Assembly (NCBI GenBank): GCA_949156565.1 | Contig: CASCZI010000002.1 | Span: 36,611-100,610, forward strand | Source of the DNA: an uncultured Alphaproteobacteria bacterium | GTDB lineage: Bacteria; Pseudomonadota; Alphaproteobacteria; Rs-D84 | Direction of reading: 5' to 3' | DNA length: 64,000 nt | Notes under the pieces: model-generated | The model's input: the letters and a program-made list of their open reading frames with translations, nothing else | Databases searched by the model: none | Told to the model about the DNA's origin: nothing | Made by a program: the position numbers and the translations under genes | Shown: one piece after another, positions 44,224 through 52,761 of the stretch | Position numbering within the stretch: position 1 is the first letter of the stretch | How the letters are laid out: each line of letters opens with the position of its first letter

Positions 44224-44568
44224 ATGACACAACCAAAAACGCAGACGACATGCGAAAAATTCCAAACTGCCGAACAATTGTGGTTCTGGTTTTTATATAG
44301 CCGCAGTGTCCGCAACGGATTTATGCGCGGCCCATCCATAACGACAAACCGCCGTCCGTGCGAATTATTGGATGTGGAAACATTAATCACAAAATTGTAC
44401 CTTTCGGGACAATTAAGTGACGAACAATTAAAAACGCTCAAAGAATTTGGGGACCGCCGTCGCGCCCCACATCAACATATTTGGGCAGAAAATCATGCGG
44501 CGGCCCAATGGCGTGATGCAATGGCGGTTTTGGGTGCCGCCGCACAGAAACGCGGATGGATTGAATAA
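44224..44568 (+). CDS. Conserved alphaproteobacterial protein, unknown function
   Basis: A 114-residue protein with AAGGAGAGAG before the ATG. The sequence (AEQLWFWFLYSRSVRNGFMR, RRPCELLDVETLITKLYLSG, QLKTLKEFGDRRRAPHQ) resembles a short conserved protein family I associate with Alphaproteobacteria. It always lacks a named function, as far as I recall. It looks soluble and helical. It forms a two-gene operon with the next gene (19-bp gap), ending at the shared terminator. Confidence 0.6.
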   Translation: MTQPKTQTTCEKFQTAEQLWFWFLYSRSVRNGFMRGPSITTNRRPCELLDVETLITKLYLSGQLSDEQLKTLKEFGDRRRAPHQHIWAENHAAAQWRDAMAVLGAAAQKRGWIE

Positions 44569-44587
44569 CGCAACGCAGGAAAAGACG

Positions 44588-44932
44588 ATGATTATTATTG
44601 CATTTGCACAAAGCACATCAAAAATCCTGCCGCGCATATTCTGCCGGCACTTTTATCATTGCGCGGTTATTGTACCGCGGGGCGACGAATTGGTCATGTA
44701 CCAATTCATGCGCCCCGGGCGCGTTACATGTATCTATCTGCGCGATCGTGATATTCGAACACTGCGCCGACATGGATGGCGATTTATCTATATGGATGGA
44801 ACATTGCCATCTGATTATAATGCGGCACGGTGCCACACATGTGTTGGCGCGGCCAAGCGCGCGTTACGCATTCGCGCCCCATTTATTCAGACGCCCTATG
44901 CCCTGTATATTTATTTATACGGTCATCGGTAA
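44588..44932 (+). CDS. Small protein, possibly NlpC/P60-like cysteine-protein remnant
   Basis: A 114-residue protein from ATG 44588 (AGGAAAAGACG upstream). The C-terminal part (ARCHTCVGAAKRALRIRAPF, IQTPYALYIYL) resembles the cysteine region of short phage and bacterial proteins of the permuted NlpC/P60 type (C-V-x-x-A-K-x-x-L-G-I, then T-P-x-x-L-Y). A catalytic triad cannot be assigned with confidence. It is second gene of the 44224-44932 operon. Confidence 0.5.
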   Translation: MIIIAFAQSTSKILPRIFCRHFYHCAVIVPRGDELVMYQFMRPGRVTCIYLRDRDIRTLRRHGWRFIYMDGTLPSDYNAARCHTCVGAAKRALRIRAPFIQTPYALYIYLYGHR

Positions 44933-44943
44933 TAAATGGAATT

Positions 44944-44973
44944 AAAAAATCCGCGCATTGCGCGGATTTTTAT
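44944..44973 (+). terminator. Bidirectional terminator
   Basis: AAAATCCGCG (44946-44955) pairs with CGCGGATTTT (44961-44970), with T-runs on both strands. It separates the 44224-44932 operon from convergent yidC. Confidence 0.88.
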
Positions 44974-46556
44974 TATGAACGTTTTGATGCACGCTTGATA
45001 ACAAACATTTGAACAATGCCAAATAAATTCGACACCGTCCAATACAAAACCAACCCCGCCGGCATCCACGCAAACATAATGGTGAATAATATCGGCATCC
45101 ATTTCATCATTTTTTGCGTTTGTGCGGCGACATCATTCCCCCCCCCATGGGACACAGATGCGGTCTGTAGACGTTGTTGCCACCACATGGTTGCCCCCAT
45201 CAAAATCGGCAAGATAAAGTACGGATCCATCACCGCCAAATCAGAAATCCACAGGAAATGCGCCGAACGCATTTGAACCGAAATCAACAATGCCTTGTAC
45301 AACGCGAAAAAGATCGGTATCTGGATCAACATGGGTAAACATCCCGACATCGGCGATGTCTTGTGCGTTTTATAAAGACGCATCATTTCCATCTGCATGC
45401 GCGGTTTGTCGTTGGCAAATTGCTTTTGAATACGAGCCATTTCCGGTTGCATTTTTTGCATGACCATCATCGACGCGTATGATTTACGTGTTAACGGCCA
45501 CATCAATAACCGCAACGCGATTGTTAACAGAATAATTGCAACCCCATAATTCATGACCACTGCATTCAATGCATTCAATGCCCACAACATCGGGCGCGAC
45601 AAAAACCAGAACCATCCATAATCCATGGTTTTTGAAATCCCCGGGATGACACTTGCCGCGGCCGCCAATTCCGCCTGGGAACGGGGGCCTGTATACAGAC
45701 GTGTGGTAAAGACATCTGTATCACCGGACGCGATACGACGCGCAGATGCCGCAATTTCAATTTGGTAATGGGGATTGTCATCGCCGCCGTCTAACTTTTT
45801 CATACGAATCGTTTGATCGGGTGCATCAATCATCATAATCGTTTCCCAATATTGATCGGCAAATCCGGCAAAGCCACTGTTGCTGGTATAGGCATATGTA
45901 TGTCGATCCAAATCGCGCCAATCGTTTTCCATCATCCGGCCATCCACGCGCGCCAATGCACCGGCAAAAACACCCGCGGTCTGAACATCCCCATTTTCAC
46001 GAATAATCCGACCATAGGGGGCAATATGAATGTCATGCCCACTGCGATTATGGACCGTATCTGTGATGGTCATGACGTATTGATCCACCACCACCGCACG
46101 ATTGTATTCGACGCCATCAGGACTGTGCCATGTCATGGTGTTTCCATCCATCTTCCATACGGTTGTGGCCGTCGGCGCCGTGGTGGATGTGGCCATTAAA
46201 CCAGACACCGCGCGACTGGCGTCGCCACCCAATAAAACAACAGGTGTATCGGCACCGGCACTTTTAAAATCATGTAATGCAATATTGTTAATCCCCAATC
46301 CACGAACATCGGCGGTCATAACGGCATCGCCAACCCGCGTTACCGGCACATGCGAAATATCTTCGATGGGGGTTGGGGCCGATGGCACCGCGGCTTTTTG
46401 CCGGGGGCCGGACCAAATAGATACCAACCACCATGATATCAGAAAAATAATCATCCACCACAACGCCCCACCAATACGTGACCGACGTGACATCGGTGAT
46501 TTCCGGTTGGCATTCCATTGTGCAAATCCAGAATTATTATCTAAAAATTTAACCAT
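44973..46556 (-). CDS. yidC: Membrane protein insertase YidC
   Basis: Inserts and folds inner-membrane proteins, alone or with SecYEG. The 527 residues have an N-terminal anchor (GGALWWMIIFLISWWLVSIW), the large periplasmic domain of gram-negative YidC, then the conserved five-span core: GYAIILLTIALRLLMWPLTR with the essential hydrophilic-groove arginine, the coiled loop MMRLYKTHKTSPMSGCLPML and the final GLVLYWTVSNLFGIVQ. It follows lspA after 19 bp. The usual rpmH-rnpA-yidD neighbours are absent. Confidence 0.98.
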   Translation of the reverse strand: MVKFLDNNSGFAQWNANRKSPMSRRSRIGGALWWMIIFLISWWLVSIWSGPRQKAAVPSAPTPIEDISHVPVTRVGDAVMTADVRGLGINNIALHDFKSAGADTPVVLLGGDASRAVSGLMATSTTAPTATTVWKMDGNTMTWHSPDGVEYNRAVVVDQYVMTITDTVHNRSGHDIHIAPYGRIIRENGDVQTAGVFAGALARVDGRMMENDWRDLDRHTYAYTSNSGFAGFADQYWETIMMIDAPDQTIRMKKLDGGDDNPHYQIEIAASARRIASGDTDVFTTRLYTGPRSQAELAAAASVIPGISKTMDYGWFWFLSRPMLWALNALNAVVMNYGVAIILLTIALRLLMWPLTRKSYASMMVMQKMQPEMARIQKQFANDKPRMQMEMMRLYKTHKTSPMSGCLPMLIQIPIFFALYKALLISVQMRSAHFLWISDLAVMDPYFILPILMGATMWWQQRLQTASVSHGGGNDVAAQTQKMMKWMPILFTIMFAWMPAGLVLYWTVSNLFGIVQMFVIKRASKRS

Positions 46557-46575
46557 TTCTTTTCCCTGTTTTTAA

Positions 46576-47097
46576 TTATTTAACCCCGCACCGACGCCGA
46601 TGAACGATCCAGTTAATCATGTAAAGCGCCACCCCCATCACGATAAAGGTGTCCGCCACATTAAACGCCGGCCAATGAATTCCCCCGATATGAAAATCCA
46701 AGAAATCAATGACCGCCCCAAAACGCACCCGATCGATTAAATTACCCAATGCCCCGCCAATAATTAATACCACCGGCCATTGTTCAAACCGACACGCACA
46801 TCGAATGGCGTAATAGATTAAAAATCCCACAATGGCACCCGTTGACACAATAATAAACATCGGGGCATATTCCCCCACCCCGCGTAGTATTGAAAACGAC
46901 GCCCCTGGATTCCATGTAAATAAAACATTAAAGAAATCTGTCACATGCGCCATCAGATACGATACCGGCACCAATTCAAACGCATCGGCAAATGCCGGAA
47001 CGCCCCCCGTAATCAGATAGATTAAATAATCCTTGGTCACTTGGTCCACAACGATAATGCCCAAAATAACAGCTGCAAAAATAAAAAAACGCTTCAT
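46576..47097 (-). CDS. lspA: Lipoprotein signal peptidase LspA
   Basis: Inner-membrane aspartyl protease that cleaves prolipoprotein signal peptides after Lgt has acted. From ATG 47097 (MKRFFIFAAVILGIIVVDQV) it has 173 residues; a longer frame upstream is mostly basic and unlikely. Four membrane segments are visible. Conserved motifs are intact: NPGASFS, GGALGNLIDRVRFGAVIDFL with the first catalytic Asp, and WPAFNVADTFIVMG with the second. Co-transcribed with yidC. Confidence 0.97.
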   Translation of the reverse strand: MKRFFIFAAVILGIIVVDQVTKDYLIYLITGGVPAFADAFELVPVSYLMAHVTDFFNVLFTWNPGASFSILRGVGEYAPMFIIVSTGAIVGFLIYYAIRCACRFEQWPVVLIIGGALGNLIDRVRFGAVIDFLDFHIGGIHWPAFNVADTFIVMGVALYMINWIVHRRRCGVK

Positions 47098-47152
47098 TTC
47101 TTTTTTTCCTCTTTCCCGCTTGATCAGAAGTCTAGCAATCACAACCATCAAA

Positions 47153-47188
47153 AGCAAATAAAATGTCCCATCTGATACGGGACATTAT
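47153..47188 (-). terminator. Rho-independent terminator of the antiporter gene
   Basis: AATGTCCC (47162-47169) pairs with GGGACATT (47179-47186); TTATTTG follows on the minus strand. Confidence 0.75.
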
Positions 47189-47201
47189 TCATGCACAATC
47201 C

Positions 47202-48905
47202 CTATTTCTTGACGGTCCCATGGTCGATGTCGGCGTAATTGTCGGCCCGCATTTTATCGATTAACTTTTCTGCATTCGACGCGGACATACCAACCCCCAT
47301 CAAAACACCACCGCCCAAACGCAGTGATGATTCAATCGTTTCGGGTAACGCCGTCCGCACCCCAATAGATTGTAATTCTTTGGATTCAGATAAATTACGC
47401 GCCCGCGCAAATATTTTAACCCGTGGGGCAATAGAATGAACACATTTGACCGTATTGCGTGCATTGGTCGTATTATCCAATGCAACCACCACGGCACGCG
47501 TATGACGGGGTGCCAAACCAAATTGTCGCAAGACACTTTCACTGCTGGTATCGCCATAAAAGACATTAAATCCTTTCTCTCGCCCCCGGATGACCGCATC
47601 CACATTCAAATCCAATGCCACATACGAAATTCCCGCGGCATCAAACATCTGGGCCACAATTTGACCCACACGCCCAAATCCACATATGATCACATCGGGC
47701 CGTTGGGTCGGAATAGATTTATTGACTTCTTTCTGTAACCAATGCGAAAACAATCGTCCCGATCGTTGCAACCGATCATAAATCGCCAACATAATTGGTG
47801 TCGCAATAATCGATAGGATAATGATGGCATTTAATATTTCTTGATGCATAGGTGGAATAACATCAATCCCGGCCGATTTCATTGTTTGCAGGATAAGCAA
47901 TCCAAATTCCCCACATTGCGCCAAGATTAATGCAATCACCGCCGCATCCCGCGATAAAACACCACGCACACGTGCCACGATATAGATGGCCGTGAATTTA
48001 ATAAATATCAATCCCCCCAGCCCCAACACCACAATAAACCAATTGCGTAATAAAAACGGCACGTCTAATCCCATCCCCAACGCGACAAAGAATAATGCCA
48101 TAAACAACGTCGCATATGGACCAATTAATGCACGAATCTGATGCCGGTAAATCGTTTCTGATAATAACATCCCCGCCAAAAATGCCCCCAATGCCGGCGG
48201 CATCCCCAGAAAATCCAACACCACGGCCCATACAACGATGTTCAACATAATGGCCAGTAAAAACGCCTCGTTCGATTTAAGACGCGCAATGGCGCGCATC
48301 ACCGGATTCAAAATAAACCGCCCAACAATGACAACACCCAAAATCAATCCCACCGACAACACCACCACATCAATGACCGTCGCCCCCAGATTAAATGATT
48401 TCCCCGCCAATACCGGTACCATCGCCAACAACGGAATCGATAACAAATCTTGGAATAATAAAATTGAAAATGCCTGACGCCCCATTGTTGTGCCGAGCTC
48501 GTTTCTGTCGGCCAAGATTTGTAAATCTTCGGACGTGCTGGACATGGCCAAAATCAATGCCACGGTCACCGACCCCAAAATCGACCATGATGTGACACCA
48601 AACAAAATCGGGAACAACATCGCGACCACCATCAAAACTTGGGCCGCACCAAATCCAAATATGGTGTGCCGCATTTGCCACAACCGCCGCATATTGATTT
48701 CCAATCCGATATTAAACCATAAAAACATAATTCCCATCTCGCCCAGGAATTTCCACGTATCGGTCAATTGAAAAAGATTTAAAACATATGGACCCGAAAT
48801 CACACCGGCAAATAAAAACGCCAATAACGTCCCAACCCGCGCCAGACGCAGTATAAATACCAAAACAAACGCAATCCCAAAGAACGCCAATATGGACAAT
48901 GGCAT
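47202..48905 (-). CDS. Kef-type monovalent cation:proton antiporter (CPA2)
   Basis: A 567-residue inner-membrane transporter. Residues 1 to about 385 form the CPA2 antiporter domain with about 12 hydrophobic segments (GVISGPYVLNLFQLTD, FLWFNIGLEINMRRLW, SSTSEDLQILADR). The cytosolic RCK/TrkA-N domain follows from about 398 (PDVIICGFGRVGQIVAQMFD, a Rossmann G-x-G-x-x-G), with DNTTNARNTVKCVH after it. This is the KefB/KefC/YbaL architecture, for potassium or sodium efflux coupled to protons; the exact ion is not decidable from sequence. GAGGGGGGAAAT precedes the ATG. Confidence 0.92.
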   Translation of the reverse strand: MPLSILAFFGIAFVLVFILRLARVGTLLAFLFAGVISGPYVLNLFQLTDTWKFLGEMGIMFLWFNIGLEINMRRLWQMRHTIFGFGAAQVLMVVAMLFPILFGVTSWSILGSVTVALILAMSSTSEDLQILADRNELGTTMGRQAFSILLFQDLLSIPLLAMVPVLAGKSFNLGATVIDVVVLSVGLILGVVIVGRFILNPVMRAIARLKSNEAFLLAIMLNIVVWAVVLDFLGMPPALGAFLAGMLLSETIYRHQIRALIGPYATLFMALFFVALGMGLDVPFLLRNWFIVVLGLGGLIFIKFTAIYIVARVRGVLSRDAAVIALILAQCGEFGLLILQTMKSAGIDVIPPMHQEILNAIIILSIIATPIMLAIYDRLQRSGRLFSHWLQKEVNKSIPTQRPDVIICGFGRVGQIVAQMFDAAGISYVALDLNVDAVIRGREKGFNVFYGDTSSESVLRQFGLAPRHTRAVVVALDNTTNARNTVKCVHSIAPRVKIFARARNLSESKELQSIGVRTALPETIESSLRLGGGVLMGVGMSASNAEKLIDKMRADNYADIDHGTVKK

Positions 48906-48942
48906 GATTTCCCCCCTCTTGCTTGACTAACTTTTAAATTAT

Positions 48943-48978
48943 AAAAGAATCACCGGGCGCTGTCACCCGTTTTTTTTA
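48943..48978 (-). terminator. Terminator of the 48981-49811 gene
   Basis: A CGGG...CCCG hairpin (about 48954-48969), followed on the minus strand by TGATTCTTTTAT; a T8 run follows on the plus strand. Confidence 0.5.
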
Positions 48979-48980
48979 TG

Positions 48981-49811
48981 TTAATCAATTAAATGATAAA
49001 CCATCCCATCAATATTAATGTTTATCCCTGTTCCATCGCCCCGACTTAATCGACCATAACAGACATGGCCATTGTATTGCACACATAACGACGGCGTACC
49101 GGTCTTGCGCGCATATAAATTATGAACCGTCGTGCCCACACGCAGATGCGTAATGCCGGCCCGACACATCTGTTCACATGTATCCCCGACACGCCCGTAT
49201 CCATCATTACACACCAAATGATCCGGGGTATATGTGCATAGGCCCGGTTCATCGACACGCATGCTATCGGGGGGGATATATCCCCCGTCAACCAATTGAT
49301 TATCACATGTCCGGGAACAATTCGTATCCCCCAACGCCAGCGTATACCCACCCCCGCATTGGGTCAAAAACATGTCGGTCCATGCGACCGTGCCCTGGGT
49401 GTTGTTCAAGACCCGCCACTGCAACGTGTATGTGGTGTTGGGCATCACGTTTTTTATATCGAATTTAATGCTGGTATCAATCTTTGAACCATTTAAACCA
49501 AATCTAAAATAAGCAAGATCCTCTAAATCGTCGGGCGTTGTAAATGTGTACGAAATAAATCCAATGGTATTATCATAGAAACTCCAAAGGTGTTCCCAGC
49601 TATGCGTATCATCATATGCATTATGGCGGTTGTTATTATAAAACGCCAGTAATTTCCATTGCATGTCAATTCGGGTATCCGGATCTATCTGGTGGACAAT
49701 ATTATCCGTCAAAGTGCAATTATGTATGACCTGTAAATCCATAATCAAATTTTCGGCCGCATGCAGTGTTTCGGGTAAAATTAATAAAAGCAGAAAGAAA
49801 ACCCGACGCAT
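48981..49811 (-). CDS. Cysteine-containing secreted protein with shared C-terminal domain (copy 2)
   Basis: A 276-residue protein. Signal peptide MRRVFFLLLLILPETLHAAE. Residues 20-180 look like a beta-rich domain (DLAYFRFGLNGSKIDTSIKF, MPNTTYTLQWRVLNN) with no resemblance to the copy-1 protein. From about residue 195 the shared C-terminal domain begins: VCNDGYGRVGDTCEQMC, AGITHLRVGTT, VCYGRLSRGDGTGINI. The cysteine and glycine positions align with copy 1 (24305-25090). The gene lies behind leader copy 2. Surface location is inferred. It stands alone among housekeeping genes. Confidence 0.75.
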   Translation of the reverse strand: MRRVFFLLLLILPETLHAAENLIMDLQVIHNCTLTDNIVHQIDPDTRIDMQWKLLAFYNNNRHNAYDDTHSWEHLWSFYDNTIGFISYTFTTPDDLEDLAYFRFGLNGSKIDTSIKFDIKNVMPNTTYTLQWRVLNNTQGTVAWTDMFLTQCGGGYTLALGDTNCSRTCDNQLVDGGYIPPDSMRVDEPGLCTYTPDHLVCNDGYGRVGDTCEQMCRAGITHLRVGTTVHNLYARKTGTPSLCVQYNGHVCYGRLSRGDGTGININIDGMVYHLID

Positions 49812-49823
49812 CCGTCCCCCCGA

Positions 49824-50037
49824 AAACCACCCTTTGGATTAGGCATAGTGGGACAACAAAAAAATCCCGGAAATCCGGGGTTTGAAAAAATAAAAATATG
49901 CCTAATCCAAAGGGTGGTTTAGATTAGGCATAGTGTTTTTACGCTCTACGCCTGAAATTATACCCGTTTGCGCGATTTTTTACAAGGGAAAAATTGGGAA
50001 CAAAGAACTCCCCCCGTATGGAATCTTTAAAAAAAGA
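49824..50037 (-). promoter_or_regulatory. Duplicated promoter-leader element, copy 2
   Basis: Read on the minus strand: a conserved block starting CCATACGGGG, -35 TTGTAA (49985-49980), a 17-nt spacer, -10 TATAAT (49962-49957), the 36-bp palindrome (49932-49897), a 49-nt spacer with CCCGGATTTC at the same offset as copy 1, and a partial copy (49847-49824). The partial copy pairs perfectly over 24 bp with the 3' half of the palindrome. Relative to the gene, the palindrome core is inverted compared with copy 1, and the partial copy differs accordingly. The start codon lies 35 nt after the start of the partial copy, in a different frame from copy 1. Confidence 0.85.
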
Positions 50038-50086
50038 CCACCTCTCCGGCTACGCCGGTACTCCCTCGACGGAGGAGGTGGTTTTT
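50038..50086 (-). terminator. Terminator of rsmA
   Basis: A long hairpin with ACCACCTC/GAGGTGGT arms; on the minus strand CTTTTTTT follows, and on the plus strand TTTTTTATTT. Inner short palindromes include CTCCCTCGACGGAG, related to 23989-24002. Confidence 0.8.
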
Positions 50087-50103
50087 TATTTGAACTCTGA
50101 ACA

Positions 50104-50967
50104 CTAATCTATGATCTCGGCCAAGGCCGCAAATTTTTCGGGGGGCAATTGTTCGGCCCGCTCGGTCCCGTTTAACCCAAAACGTGCCCAATCAACGCCT
50201 TGCATAATGGACCGTATCATTTTCCGCCGTTGCCCAAACAGCTTGGCTGTCACTGCCTCGATCTGGGCCAGATCATGTAATGCATTGATTTTATCCGCAT
50301 TGGGCACAATTTGAACAACCGCCGATGTAACCTTGGGCGCGGGAACAAACGCCGTGCGGGGCACATCGAATAAAATCCGTGCATCCGCCACCATTGCCGT
50401 TAATACCGCCAAACGACCATAATGTTCATCCCCGGGATGCGCGGTGATACGCATCGCCACTTCTTTTTGAAACATTAATGTCAATGATTGAATACCATGA
50501 CCGTCATGCTGGGACGCTATTTTCTTTAACCATCCAATCAATAGCCCTGTTCCCACGTTATAGGGCAGATTCGAACAAATCGCATAATCCGTCACCCCCA
50601 ACGCATTCATATCCACCCGGGTGGCATCATCATATATCACATCCAACCGCCCCCCAGATGCATCCACAATACGCGATAAAATGGGTTCGGTCCCCCGATC
50701 TTTTTCAATGGCAATAACCCGTGGGGCACCCGCCATCAACAACGCGCGGGTCAACCCACCCGGGCCCGGCCCCACCTCTACCACGGGCATCGATGTTATA
50801 TCCGGAACCGATCGCGCAATGCGTCCGGTTAAATTTAAATCAAATAAAAAATTTTGGCCCAATTGCTTTTTAGGCATCAAGCCCGCATTCCGCATCATTT
50901 CAGATACCCCCGGCAACGCCGTCACATTATCTGAACTCTGAACTCTGCGATCTGAACACTGCTTCAT
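50104..50967 (-). CDS. rsmA: 16S rRNA dimethyladenosine transferase RsmA (KsgA)
   Basis: Dimethylates two adjacent adenosines near the 3' end of 16S rRNA. Key motifs: KKQLGQNFLFDLN, the SAM site VVEVGPGPGGLTRALL, and the catalytic SNLPYNVGTGLLIGW (N-L-P-Y). ATG 50967 overlaps the recR stop (ATGA), giving 287 residues. The first 22 residues, however, are encoded by the dispersed CTGAACTCTG repeat and are not family-like. Internal ATG codons at residues 24, 25 and 31 (MMRNAGLMPKKQLGQN) are plausible true starts. Confidence 0.95.
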   Translation of the reverse strand: MKQCSDRRVQSSDNVTALPGVSEMMRNAGLMPKKQLGQNFLFDLNLTGRIARSVPDITSMPVVEVGPGPGGLTRALLMAGAPRVIAIEKDRGTEPILSRIVDASGGRLDVIYDDATRVDMNALGVTDYAICSNLPYNVGTGLLIGWLKKIASQHDGHGIQSLTLMFQKEVAMRITAHPGDEHYGRLAVLTAMVADARILFDVPRTAFVPAPKVTSAVVQIVPNADKINALHDLAQIEAVTAKLFGQRRKMIRSIMQGVDWARFGLNGTERAEQLPPEKFAALAEIID

Positions 50968-51563
50968 AACGTTTTGCGGCCCCCAAATGCCAATGTTAAT
51001 GTACCATCATCCAAATAATCCAAATCCCCCCCCAACGGTACACCCGACGCCAATTCAGAAAATTGAACACCACTTTCCCCGCCCAAGACCGACATAACAT
51101 AATGTTGGGTGGTTTTTCCTTCGACCGTGTTGGGCAATGCAAAGATAATTTCTTTGATTTGTTCATTCACAACACGCCCGGCCAGGGATGAAATATTTAA
51201 ATCATCCGGCGTGACACCGGCCGCCCCCGATAATTGTCCCCCCAAAATATGATAACGTCCATGAAATACCCCAGATTTTTCAAGCGTCCAAACATCCCCC
51301 AGGTCCCGCACCACACACAATTGCCCATTGGCACGCGCCGTATCACAACAATATTCACACCGATCGGTATCCCTGGTGGTCAAAACGCCGCACACCGGGC
51401 ATGGTGCAATATTATCAATCGCATCCGTTAACGCCGCCGCCAATGCCGCCGCACGCCCCGTCTTATCTTGCAATAATGAAATGACAATCCGCCCCGCGGC
51501 ACGTGATCCCACACGCGGCAGACGCGCAAATTGTTTAATCAACTTTTCAATTTTCGTGTTCAT
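50964..51563 (-). CDS. recR: Recombination mediator RecR
   Basis: Works with RecO (and RecF) to load RecA onto SSB-coated gaps. The 199 residues include the helix-hairpin-helix LPRVGSRAAGRIVISLL, the four-cysteine zinc site (CPVCGVLTTRDTDRCEYC) and the Toprim domain (LCVVRDLGDVWTLEKSG, YHILGGQLSGAAGVTPDDLN). It follows dacA after 11 bp and overlaps rsmA by 4. Confidence 0.97.
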   Translation of the reverse strand: MNTKIEKLIKQFARLPRVGSRAAGRIVISLLQDKTGRAAALAAALTDAIDNIAPCPVCGVLTTRDTDRCEYCCDTARANGQLCVVRDLGDVWTLEKSGVFHGRYHILGGQLSGAAGVTPDDLNISSLAGRVVNEQIKEIIFALPNTVEGKTTQHYVMSVLGGESGVQFSELASGVPLGGDLDYLDDGTLTLAFGGRKTL

Positions 51564-51574
51564 ATTATTTACTT

Positions 51575-52693
51575 TTAATGAAATATAAAACTGTCAATGC
51601 CATTGGCCGATGCACGGGATTTTAAATCGGCCGCGGATGCATCCGATAAATTCTTGACCCGCACACGATACATCCCATTGGGCGCATTTTCAATCGTGGC
51701 CACCACGTTCAGTTTGGATTTGACGCGCGCAACCTGTTCTGTGGCGGCCGCCCGGGATGAAAATGCCCCGAATTGCACCCCCGCATTTCCACCCCCATAT
51801 TTTTTGGGTTCTGCCGGTGCAGATTGGACATTCGTTACATGGACCGGCGATGGATTCGACACCGCGACGGGTGTGTGGGATGCGGTCGGGGCCGCCCCGG
51901 TGGCCCCCACCAATTCAAACCCCTTATTCAACATATTTCTTGAAACCGTTGCCCGGATATCTTTGTCGGCGGCACCCAAAACCACCGATATTAATCGCCG
52001 ATTTCCCCGTGATGCCGTCGCAACCAATGAATACTTCGATTTATTAGTGTACCCAGTTTTCATCCCGTCACACCCCGGATATGTCCCCAATAACCGATTA
52101 CCATTGGTATATGTTTTTCCGTTATAGGTCCATGTCTTTATCCCAAAAAATTTCCAATATTGGGGAAAATGTTTATAAACCGCCATCGATAACAATGCAA
52201 TATCCCGGGCGGTCGACATTTGATCATCATTGGGCAGACCAGACGAATTTTCAAAATTTGTTTTTGATAACCCAATTTCTGTGGCGACACGCGTCATCAA
52301 CGACGCAAAGTTCCCTTCTTTGCCACCCTTTAAATTTTCGGCCAAGACACGCGCCACGTCATTCGCACTAAGCACCGCGACCGCCTTAATCGCGTCTTCG
52401 ACACTGATCTTAGAACCGGCATTCAATCCCAATTTTACCGGCGATGCCGCGGCGGCATAATTCGATACAATCAAATAATCATCCAAATGCAACCGCCCAT
52501 GTTCCAACGCATCAAACGTCAGATAAAGTGTCATGATCTTGGTCAAACTGGCCGGGTAATTCAAATCAGATGCATTTTCAGAATAAAGCACGCGCCCCGT
52601 ATCCATATCGGCCACCAATGCCGCACGATATCCGCCCGCATAGACGGATGTCCCCATGCATATCATCAAAAATGATACAACGGCCCATTTCAT
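51575..52693 (-). CDS. dacA: D-alanyl-D-alanine carboxypeptidase (S11) with SPOR domain
   Basis: Periplasmic penicillin-binding protein that trims the terminal D-Ala of peptidoglycan stem peptides. From ATG 52693 (signal peptide MKWAVVSFLMICMGTSVYA) it has 372 residues. Catalytic motifs: Ser49-x-x-Lys52 in ASLTKIM, SAND (S-x-N), and KTGYT. After a Pro/Ala linker, residues about 300-372 form a SPOR domain (GVQFGAFSSRAAATEQVARV, MYRVRVKNLSD) that targets peptidoglycan at division sites. The S11-SPOR fusion is common in Alphaproteobacteria. It heads dacA-recR-rsmA. Confidence 0.95.
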   Translation of the reverse strand: MKWAVVSFLMICMGTSVYAGGYRAALVADMDTGRVLYSENASDLNYPASLTKIMTLYLTFDALEHGRLHLDDYLIVSNYAAAASPVKLGLNAGSKISVEDAIKAVAVLSANDVARVLAENLKGGKEGNFASLMTRVATEIGLSKTNFENSSGLPNDDQMSTARDIALLSMAVYKHFPQYWKFFGIKTWTYNGKTYTNGNRLLGTYPGCDGMKTGYTNKSKYSLVATASRGNRRLISVVLGAADKDIRATVSRNMLNKGFELVGATGAAPTASHTPVAVSNPSPVHVTNVQSAPAEPKKYGGGNAGVQFGAFSSRAAATEQVARVKSKLNVVATIENAPNGMYRVRVKNLSDASAADLKSRASANGIDSFIFH

Positions 52694-52704
52694 ACCCCGA
52701 TCAT

Positions 52705-52740
52705 ACAAAAAATCCGCCCCATGGGTCAAGGGCGGATTCA
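52705..52740 (-). terminator. Rho-independent terminator of pyk
   Basis: AATCCGCCC (52711-52719) pairs with GGGCGGATT (52730-52738), followed by TTTTTG on the minus strand. Confidence 0.88.
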
Positions 52741-52761
52741 TTTAATCGACCACGGTGAAAT

